This document shows, piece after piece, positions 57,133-64,000 of a DNA stretch of 64,000 bases (its first letter is position 1; the number at the start of each line of letters is the position of its first letter). This DNA is from Acholoe squamosa (Eukaryota > Annelida > Polychaeta > Phyllodocida > Polynoidae): assembly GCA_949317995.1 (NCBI GenBank), contig OX439050.1:124001-188000 (forward strand), read 5' to 3'. Position numbers and translations under genes: made by a program. The notes beneath the pieces were generated by a model, which was not told the origin of the DNA, did no database searches, and saw only the letters and a list, made by a program, of their open reading frames with translations.

Positions 57133-58392
57133 TCAAACTACATGCTTAACTTCATCAGACAAAGTTATAACATTGGTGTCCCCATTAAAAACAACAGAAA
57201 CCTTTCTCACGTTCACCCCCCTGCTCACAATGCGCTCCAATGCGTCTTTCAAGGATTTAACAGTTACTGAAAATGGGGGCAAACTCCACATCCATTTACA
57301 TACATGACGTTTGTCATCACGCAATATCTCACAAATGTCTACTAGTGACACAGTTTCAGTACACAATTCTCTGAGAGAAATAGTTTTAGTGTCCACCACA
57401 TTGTTTACAGACACCCAATTTTCAATTGAAAATGTTTCTAATACTTCCAAAAATGTTCTCACTGGTAGGCGAAAAGCAAACACATTTTTTGAATTTGAAA
57501 CGTATGAATCCTGATTAACCAAATACACCTTTTCATCAGCCTTTTGGTATGAGGGGAGAAGAAAGGGAGTTGCACGTGTTTGACTTGCATATTCCTTCAT
57601 GTTCAACAAATAGAAAGAGTTTTCTTGCATTTCTTTAAGACAGTGAATGTTGGACCGCTTAAAGGAAGACATGTCCGGACCGAACAAGCGATAATTCTCT
57701 TTTTTTACAAGTTTCCGGTGAAATTGAAACCTCACTCGGTTCTTTGACCAACCCAAAGAGATGTAATGAAGGCCTTTTTTAAACAAATCATTAACATACA
57801 GCTCCCATAGATCACAACCGGTGCCTGTGTTTTCCCAAGAGTGATCTTCATTTAGCTGACTTAGGCGTGATACAGACATTTCGGGGGAAAACATACATGT
57901 TGGCGGAAAAGGATCTGGATTGCAATTTAAAGGGTTGGAAATGAAATCCCGCAGCCTTTCAGCCAATTCGTCAACCATCGGGGACTTAAGAGTAGAAGGT
58001 GTAGGAACCGGAATGAAATGATAGTCTTTTTCCTTGCGGTCTATTTCATATGCTTTGTCATAAACCTCCATGTACTCTTTTAAATGCTCGGCCATGTACC
58101 GCTGTTCTTCTGTGGGACAGTACTTTACTTTTGGTTGTACTCGCCACTCTTTTGGCATTGCTGTGACGCAGAGCTTAGAAGTTTCCATTTCCGCCAGTGC
58201 TAATCTGGTTGCCTTGGCTTCCTTTGACTTTTCATGCTTTTCATGGTATTCCAGACTGTGGGATAAGCGGTGCCGCTTTGTTAGGCGTGATTTTTGGGCC
58301 TTACATTGAGGAGCAGAGAGAAAGGTATCGAGTATGGTAAGTAAGCCTGCCGTTACCTGAACTGATGAATTCCTGCAAACTTCCATGTACAT
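57133..58392 (-). CDS. hypothetical protein overlapping the polymerase C-terminus, 419 aa
   Basis: The frame of 419 residues starts MYMEVCRNSSVQV and overlaps the 3' end of the polymerase gene by 92 bases on the same strand. The start might instead be the Met near 58188 (METSKLC). The N-terminal part is basic (KRHRLSHSLEYHEKHEKSKEAK shortened), followed by PTPSTLKSP and a globular C-terminal half with FRLPVRTFLEVLETF and a terminal strand-rich segment. It has no membrane or signal sequence. Linkage to the polymerase suggests a replication or late role, but I do not recognise it. Confidence 0.7.
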   Translation of the reverse strand: MYMEVCRNSSVQVTAGLLTILDTFLSAPQCKAQKSRLTKRHRLSHSLEYHEKHEKSKEAKATRLALAEMETSKLCVTAMPKEWRVQPKVKYCPTEEQRYMAEHLKEYMEVYDKAYEIDRKEKDYHFIPVPTPSTLKSPMVDELAERLRDFISNPLNCNPDPFPPTCMFSPEMSVSRLSQLNEDHSWENTGTGCDLWELYVNDLFKKGLHYISLGWSKNRVRFQFHRKLVKKENYRLFGPDMSSFKRSNIHCLKEMQENSFYLLNMKEYASQTRATPFLLPSYQKADEKVYLVNQDSYVSNSKNVFAFRLPVRTFLEVLETFSIENWVSVNNVVDTKTISLRELCTETVSLVDICEILRDDKRHVCKWMWSLPPFSVTVKSLKDALERIVSRGVNVRKVSVVFNGDTNVITLSDEVKHVV

Positions 58393-61300
58393 TGGAGCAT
58401 TGTGTTTTTTCTACTCCCAAGTATTTACACGAGTCTATTGCTCTTTTAGTGGCGATAGTTTTAGGTCCGGAGCCATCCATGTCACCTACTCTTTCCATGC
58501 TAATTAACCAGTCGAGCGGGATGTAACAGGTTCCCGACATTTGGCGTTGGTCTTCTTTCCTTTTTATTCCTGCTATCTCTTTTCTGGCCCTCTCTGCTAC
58601 TATGCAGTTCATGTTCTTTTCATCGATTTTATTACACAGTTCTTGTATTTTTCTGTTTTGTATGTCTTGGTGATGAATTTCCCAGGAAACAAAATCGTGC
58701 ATGTGTCTTATGAAGCTGAGAAACCCCTCGAAATCTTTACGAAGTAGCAGTTTTATGGACACAAACTGGGAAGCAGTTTTAACAAGTGTAGTGTCTGACT
58801 TTTTCCCCGTCATCCCAGAACGGTGCATTTTAATTTTGTATTCAGGGGTTATCGTGTTACCTACGTAGTTTTTCTTTCTGATGTTAATTATGGAGGGAAA
58901 AACTTTTTCCAATTCTAAAAAACAAGGTTCGGGGTACAAGGCCTCCGTGTTATGCTGTGTGTTTCCAAAGTTTACTTCATTTGTAAACTCTGTAGCCAAA
59001 GAAAACATTTTGTCTATTATATCGTGTACAGTCGTTTTGCTCGGGTCCATGTGAAAGTATTTTGCCATGGCAGCAAATGTTGTGCAATCCTCGGGATTGG
59101 AAATTAACTGTAAAAATACAGAGTCGGTATCTCCATTCATAACAGCCATTCCCTTTGACGCAGCCAACTGCGCCAGTTGTCGCGATTGAGACCGACCTGT
59201 GTTTGTAATTGCATCACCCACTATTGAATCTATTCTCATACTGGCCCCGTACATAGAGTTAATTATGACCTTCACGACAAGTTGGTATATCTCGTATATT
59301 TGACAGTTTAACCAGTCACCTTTGTTTTTGCTGATATCTCGAAGAGACTTGTAAGTATTACGAGCTGTACTCATATCCCGGGAACAAATGTTTAAAATCG
59401 ATTTGTAATAAGATTCTCGTACAAAATATGCGTCATATTCAACTATTTCATATTTTAAATCCGCGTGGCATTTCATAGGATCTCCTTTACCATTTACGCC
59501 AGCATCACATTTTTTGTTGATTTTATCACAAGCATGGGTCACGACAGGACGTGCATTTTGAAGTTTTACTACAATGTAGTCATCTTTTTTTAACCCCAAG
59601 CGCACAATGTCTTCCCTTTCGATCATGGATGTCATGCACAAATTATACCCGGCCATTATTGCCGGGTACTGTCCCTTAAAGTCTAGTGTAACACACGGGG
59701 TAAAAAACACCCCAAATACATCTGGTACTGTTGACCCGCCGGGCGGTCTTAGCTGCTTATAATCCGAGTGTTTCCACACGTGGTCGACTATCCACAACAT
59801 TTGGTCTTCCCTGTGATTAGTGGTGTCGGGCGTAAGTAAATTGTCACAGTAACCTAGTTTGTTTACCACGGAAATCAGTCTCCTTAAACATTCGTTGAGA
59901 TAGGTTTCCCTTTCAGACAAACCGATGATTCCACTTAGCGTTGAATAAAAAGTATTTAATTTCTTTACCACGATTAGTTGCCATGTTAATATAGCGTCAA
60001 TCATAGCGTAGGCAGCAAGCTTAACGTTATCTCCGCTTAACCACGTCTTGTACATGTTGTCATATTGAACCTCAACATCATGAAACTTTCCCACCCCCAA
60101 GTATTTTTGTGCAGCGGTTTCTAGCTTGCAACACCGTCCATTATCTGCTACAAATTTCATAACGTCCACTAAGGTTACCTGATTCATGAGGATGGATTGT
60201 ATTTTTCGCGCAGAGCTTAAATATTTGCCCTGAGAGGTTGCACGACGTTGGGGGTTTATGCTAGGATGGTTTCGAATTGTATTGTCGTCTTCGTCCTCGC
60301 TCTCTTCATTTTTGTCACTTTCACTTTCAGACCCCTCCTTACATGGAAAAGAAAAGGTTGAATCTTTCACTTTCTTAAGACAATGTGTTCCGCTTAACCT
60401 TTCCCTTGCCTGATGAATCCTCGAAGCCCATACATCATGACCAAATGTTTTGTGGTTGTGCTTTCTTGTAGGTGGGTCATACCTTATGTAACCTTGATCC
60501 CATTTGTAAGAAAAACTATAAGGTAGCATGCATCGACGCTGCTTCTCATTTTCATTTTCACCATGGTCCAACAGTTTTTTTGACGGTTTGTACTTGTCTT
60601 GTCTTTTGGTTATAAAAGGCAAGTCGAAACAATGACCGTTGAAATATCCTATGAAAGAACAACGTAGCTCGCACACGTAATTATTAAACTGTGTTAAAAG
60701 TTGTTCCTCGGACGCTACCATACACACGTCGTAAGCTTCGCACAACTCTTTTTCTGTCTCTTTTACAACACTACCCAATAACTTTTTAATGAGAAAAGTA
60801 ACATCTCGCCGGAAAGAATTCATGCTTGTGCCGATGTATTCATCCTCTGTTCTACCGGGCGGCAAACAATAAAACTGTTTATAAGACACAGTAGAAGAGC
60901 TGGAGTGATCAAACAAAACAGTGGATATTATTATGATACTGTCATCCTTAAAGTTGTGTGGCTGATAGTCGGTTTCAATGTCTAACACTAGCCACCTTTT
61001 AGCTTCAGATATTTGAACAGTTAAAGGTTTTAAGTAGTTTTCTCGTTCGTCTACATTTTTTGACAGTACATTTTTTTTCCAGTACAATTTTAATGCAGCT
61101 TTAACTCTGTATGCAATGTGGAGAGTTTCATAAAAAACCAATTCCACAGCCTCACTTAATGGTATATTGCCAATCAAGCATGCCTCGTCTTTTTTGTATC
61201 CCCCCTTGTCTTTAACATGGCTTTTTAATGCTAGATATTCTTCTCTGTATCCACCGTCTATATTAACAACGTTGTCCTGTGACGTGTTTTGATGACTTTT

Positions 61301-62218
61301 TAGTACCCATGAAAAAATGTTATGAAGAAAAGCCTTTTTAAACTCATACCATGTCCATGTTGAAGCTGAAAAGGCACAAAATAATTTCTTTGCTTTGAAA
61401 ATATGTTTGCAAATAACTTTTTTTGTTGGAACAGATGCATATTCTGTTACAATAGGGTACAAGTACCGGTCCATTATTTCATCATAAAACTTGCTTCGCT
61501 CATTGACAGACTGGTATGGAAAGTCAATATTCTCCATGTTATCAAAAATAATGTCATTATGATGTACATAGGCTTCATAGTAATTACACATGTTTTTTAC
61601 CATAATGGGCTGTGCAGTTCGAAGACGCCCGACGATTTGAGCACGTTTTGCATTAAACCATCTAGTTTGTGGAGTCAAAGCCTCATCGTGCATTGTTGTT
61701 ATGTCGATACAGTGCATTTCGGGTGTAGTTATTAGTTTTAGAGTTTCCTTTATTTTTCTTACACTAACATTGTTGCTTGTGTATAATTTCAACATCAACG
61801 TAGGACCTTTACAAGCTCCCTTACAGGGTGGCTTATACACGAGTTTCATGTCCTTTATCTCCAGTAATTCTAGGCTATGAAATTTTCTGAGCATTGCCTG
61901 TCTTTCTGTGGTGTATAACCATTTTTTGGGTCGAGACGTCTTAAACATTAGATACATGGCTTTACGAACTCCATAAACACGTAGGAAACATTGTTTTCCC
62001 GTATCATCAGCAAAATCATGACATGTAAGGACGATGGGTTGTATAAAATCTTTGGGGCTCGTTGAGAGATGTCCGTCCAGCTTGCAGCATTTATCACCCA
62101 CCTCTGAAGGCATGTCATGCTCTTTTAAATTGCGGTCCGAATAATGATTTGTGTACGTCCACCATTTGTTTTGAAAATCAAGCATGGTTGTATTGTCACT
62201 TCTGCTTTTTACCTCCAT
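58301..62218 (-). CDS. family B DNA polymerase catalytic subunit
   Basis: The protein has 1,305 residues. The 3'-5' exonuclease shows exo I (WLVLDIETDY, near 408), exo II (YFNGHCFDLPF, near 520) and exo III (YAMIDAILTW, near 735). The polymerase palm shows motif A (TLDFKGQYPAIM, near 842), motif B (KVIINSMYGAS, near 985) and motif C (NGDTDSVF, near 1027), then a KKNYVG segment. This order defines family B replicative polymerases of herpesviruses, which copy the genome in the nucleus. An acidic insert (ESESDKNEESEDEDD) lies near 630-645. It is divergent from the large gene at 62619 and slightly longer than vertebrate UL30 (about 1,000-1,240). Confidence 0.95.
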   Translation of the reverse strand: MEVKSRSDNTTMLDFQNKWWTYTNHYSDRNLKEHDMPSEVGDKCCKLDGHLSTSPKDFIQPIVLTCHDFADDTGKQCFLRVYGVRKAMYLMFKTSRPKKWLYTTERQAMLRKFHSLELLEIKDMKLVYKPPCKGACKGPTLMLKLYTSNNVSVRKIKETLKLITTPEMHCIDITTMHDEALTPQTRWFNAKRAQIVGRLRTAQPIMVKNMCNYYEAYVHHNDIIFDNMENIDFPYQSVNERSKFYDEIMDRYLYPIVTEYASVPTKKVICKHIFKAKKLFCAFSASTWTWYEFKKAFLHNIFSWVLKSHQNTSQDNVVNIDGGYREEYLALKSHVKDKGGYKKDEACLIGNIPLSEAVELVFYETLHIAYRVKAALKLYWKKNVLSKNVDERENYLKPLTVQISEAKRWLVLDIETDYQPHNFKDDSIIIISTVLFDHSSSSTVSYKQFYCLPPGRTEDEYIGTSMNSFRRDVTFLIKKLLGSVVKETEKELCEAYDVCMVASEEQLLTQFNNYVCELRCSFIGYFNGHCFDLPFITKRQDKYKPSKKLLDHGENENEKQRRCMLPYSFSYKWDQGYIRYDPPTRKHNHKTFGHDVWASRIHQARERLSGTHCLKKVKDSTFSFPCKEGSESESDKNEESEDEDDNTIRNHPSINPQRRATSQGKYLSSARKIQSILMNQVTLVDVMKFVADNGRCCKLETAAQKYLGVGKFHDVEVQYDNMYKTWLSGDNVKLAAYAMIDAILTWQLIVVKKLNTFYSTLSGIIGLSERETYLNECLRRLISVVNKLGYCDNLLTPDTTNHREDQMLWIVDHVWKHSDYKQLRPPGGSTVPDVFGVFFTPCVTLDFKGQYPAIMAGYNLCMTSMIEREDIVRLGLKKDDYIVVKLQNARPVVTHACDKINKKCDAGVNGKGDPMKCHADLKYEIVEYDAYFVRESYYKSILNICSRDMSTARNTYKSLRDISKNKGDWLNCQIYEIYQLVVKVIINSMYGASMRIDSIVGDAITNTGRSQSRQLAQLAASKGMAVMNGDTDSVFLQLISNPEDCTTFAAMAKYFHMDPSKTTVHDIIDKMFSLATEFTNEVNFGNTQHNTEALYPEPCFLELEKVFPSIINIRKKNYVGNTITPEYKIKMHRSGMTGKKSDTTLVKTASQFVSIKLLLRKDFEGFLSFIRHMHDFVSWEIHHQDIQNRKIQELCNKIDEKNMNCIVAERARKEIAGIKRKEDQRQMSGTCYIPLDWLISMERVGDMDGSGPKTIATKRAIDSCKYLGVEKTQCSNVHGSLQEFISSGNGRLTYHTRYLSLCSSM

Positions 62219-62618
62219 TTTTTACTCCTTAAACAAACACTACTTTAACAGTTTTAAGGTAAAATCAAATGTGAACTGTATCCCTCTTAAATTGTGTTCT
62301 GGTTCTTCGAGTCAATCTCCAAACATTTACAGGCTTCTACTAAGACTGTACCTTCACTCTCCACCGCAACCGATGCATAAGTGAATGTCTGTTTTCTATG
62401 TGTGAGTTTTAACACCCTGAATCGGTTGTCTGGTACAGAGTTAGTATGTTGTTTACCATGAACACTGGTACCCGTTTTCACATAGAAAAAAATACATATT
62501 ACATGTATTGTAACAAAGAACAGTTCTGTCTATATACGCAGTAGGTAGGAGGAGGCGTACCTTACTTTTGCTTTGCACATTTTTGACTTTTTGTTAAAAA
62601 CGAAACATATAAGCGATC
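62219..62618. other. divergent promoter region
   Basis: About 400 bases between the polymerase start and the next plus-strand start. It should hold promoters for both genes. No ORF is called here; the 62287-62481 minus frame is unsupported. Confidence 0.45.
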
Positions 62619-64000
62619 ATGGCAGTTTCTGTACCAATGGGAAGTCCCTATATGACACACCAAAGCGGACTTAACTTGAAATTTTTACCGAGAAAAGGCA
62701 ATTCGGCTTCCCATTTACTTCAACGCTGTTTGGCACAAAAAATAGTTAATTACTTTAAAACTGATTCCATGGGTAATTACAAGGCGATATTAAAAGCTAA
62801 AGATGTATGCAACGACATCGTGTCCGTGTTTTTAGGCGACGACCGATCAATTATATCTTCTTCACTAGGGCAAGCCTTTAACCTATCGATGATGCATAAC
62901 CTACATGTTAATAGGTTATATGATCAACTGGAAGTAATGACAACAAACCCTGCACCGGTTTCATGCAAAACAACAAGACCGGATATTGCTTCTACCTTCC
63001 ATCTCGAACGTGACTATGTGCAAACAGACAGATCGGCAAGAGTGAACATTCCAGCAGCTACAGTGGACGCTGTTGAAAGACTAAGGTCAAAATATGCTAC
63101 TTTTGATGTTGTTGGCGGATCAGAAAGCGAAGCTGTTAAAAATTATGAAATGATGGAACAACAAGCAGAAAGTGAAGCACGGTGTTATCTCCAGGAACTT
63201 GAAGAAACAATAAAACCACCCATGTTTGCATTAAAAAGTTCGCATGAAAAGGGAGTGATTGACCAAGCAGTCGTTACCTCATTGGAAACATCTATTCCAT
63301 ACTCTTTGGCCAGAGTATATGAACGTTTTGCCACATCTGCCGCGGAAGGATCCACGCCAGGTGACTGGGAAAACAACTTACTCCTGCAACAAACCCTAGC
63401 CAGGGAGTATGCCAAAGACACTTGTCGTGTAGCCTTTTGTCTAGGTCGTTCTCCCGCAACATTTCTCCCAAACCTTATAGATGCGGGACTTAAGGCGGTA
63501 AACAATATAACTCAAAACGATAGCCAAGCTATGATATACGATGTGAACAATCATGCATTTTTTGATTTAAAAGGCACTATACATCTCAGCATGCAGGCAT
63601 ACAATTTTATTACCACCCATCCCACGGTAAGCAAAACACTTAGACCATGTCGGTTAGTGGACGTTAAAAGTGTGTATTATAAACCCCGAGGAGCATTTTT
63701 AGAGGATCCTTCGCAATGCACTGCTAAAATGTATCCAAAAGAGGAACATGACATGAATAGCTCTGCCCTGGAGGAACTGATAAAAAGTGTTAAAGACGGC
63801 ACTTTTCCAAAACAAGGAAAGCAAGGTAAAGGTTTCTTAAAAATAGCAGAAGCAGGAAAGGAGCTGATAGCCGGAAACAAGGTTGAAGACGGTAAGGCTA
63901 GAACGTCTAACAGGGACAGGTACAAATTGTGTACCTATGATGTAAATGCCGATAATCTTTATGTTTTGCATGGTAACGAAGCCTACATTGTAGATCACAC
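62619..64000 (+). CDS. large protein, N-terminal part (runs off window), possibly structural
   Basis: From ATG 62619 (MAVSVPMGSPYMTHQS) the frame is open for 460 codons to the end of the window, so the gene is partial. The sequence is globular with no signal peptide, membrane helix or coiled coil. Segments such as VVTSLETSIPYSLARVYERF and ATFLPNLIDAGLKAVNN are visible. A long soluble protein divergent from the polymerase could be the major capsid protein or the single-stranded DNA-binding protein. I cannot tell which, and call it structural or replicative with low confidence. Many shadow frames on the other strand were ignored. Confidence 0.75.
   Translation, partial: MAVSVPMGSPYMTHQSGLNLKFLPRKGNSASHLLQRCLAQKIVNYFKTDSMGNYKAILKAKDVCNDIVSVFLGDDRSIISSSLGQAFNLSMMHNLHVNRLYDQLEVMTTNPAPVSCKTTRPDIASTFHLERDYVQTDRSARVNIPAATVDAVERLRSKYATFDVVGGSESEAVKNYEMMEQQAESEARCYLQELEETIKPPMFALKSSHEKGVIDQAVVTSLETSIPYSLARVYERFATSAAEGSTPGDWENNLLLQQTLAREYAKDTCRVAFCLGRSPATFLPNLIDAGLKAVNNITQNDSQAMIYDVNNHAFFDLKGTIHLSMQAYNFITTHPTVSKTLRPCRLVDVKSVYYKPRGAFLEDPSQCTAKMYPKEEHDMNSSALEELIKSVKDGTFPKQGKQGKGFLKIAEAGKELIAGNKVEDGKARTSNRDRYKLCTYDVNADNLYVLHGNEAYIVDH

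Overview
The window reads as part of a large nuclear double-stranded DNA virus of the order Herpesvirales, most like the invertebrate (malacoherpesvirus) branch. It could be a free genome or a copy held in an animal genome; the sequence alone does not decide this. The assignment rests on three recognisable core genes. One is a family B DNA polymerase (58301-62218, minus). One is a UL5-like helicase of the helicase-primase (17471-21331, minus). The third is the ATPase/nuclease subunit of the terminase, split into two exons around a 4.07-kb intron that carries other genes (38494-39012 and 43079-44602, plus), the same layout as UL15 of vertebrate herpesviruses. Most other genes are not recognisable by eye. 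Coding is dense on both strands, with TATA boxes and AATAAA signals between genes. Apart from the retroelement described below, the viral region looks largely whole.

Layout. 1-4.6 kb: a run of plus-strand genes of unknown function, the first cut by the window edge. 5-6.2 kb: two small minus-strand genes. 6.4-9 kb: a large palindrome with an AT-rich centre (candidate replication origin), followed directly by a superfamily 3 helicase gene. 9-10.8 kb: a two-repeat protein. 10.8-17.4 kb: an LTR retroelement with two 377-bp LTRs that look identical, a gag-like gene and a second ORF, but no visible pol. 17.5-31.6 kb: helicase, a Cys-rich protein, several unknown genes, and a spliced gene encoding two Death domains. 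32-37.2 kb: a paralogue of the SF3 protein's N-terminal region, a small paralogue of the 5-kb gene, a type I membrane protein and a coiled-coil protein. 37.3-44.6 kb: terminase and the genes in its intron. 44.7-45.5 kb: a second copy of the origin-like palindrome between 140-bp direct repeats. 46-50.4 kb: a small minus-strand gene and a glycoprotein locus. 50.5-53.6 kb: a repeat-rich region with a third palindrome. 54.2-56.6 kb: two probably spliced genes, one with a proline-rich linker and an acidic tail, in an immediate-early-like setting. 57-64 kb: a minus-strand unknown gene, DNA polymerase, and the start of a large divergent gene.

How it fits together. The polymerase, UL5-like helicase, SF3 helicase and three related palindromes make a replication module. 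The SF3 protein beside a palindromic origin is not the usual herpesvirus (UL9 or OBP) arrangement, and it is the best candidate here for an undescribed system. The terminase belongs to capsid packaging, and the glycoproteins to the envelope. The Death-domain protein is a probable host-derived modulator of apoptosis or innate signalling. Function calls for small genes are weak, and are marked so.
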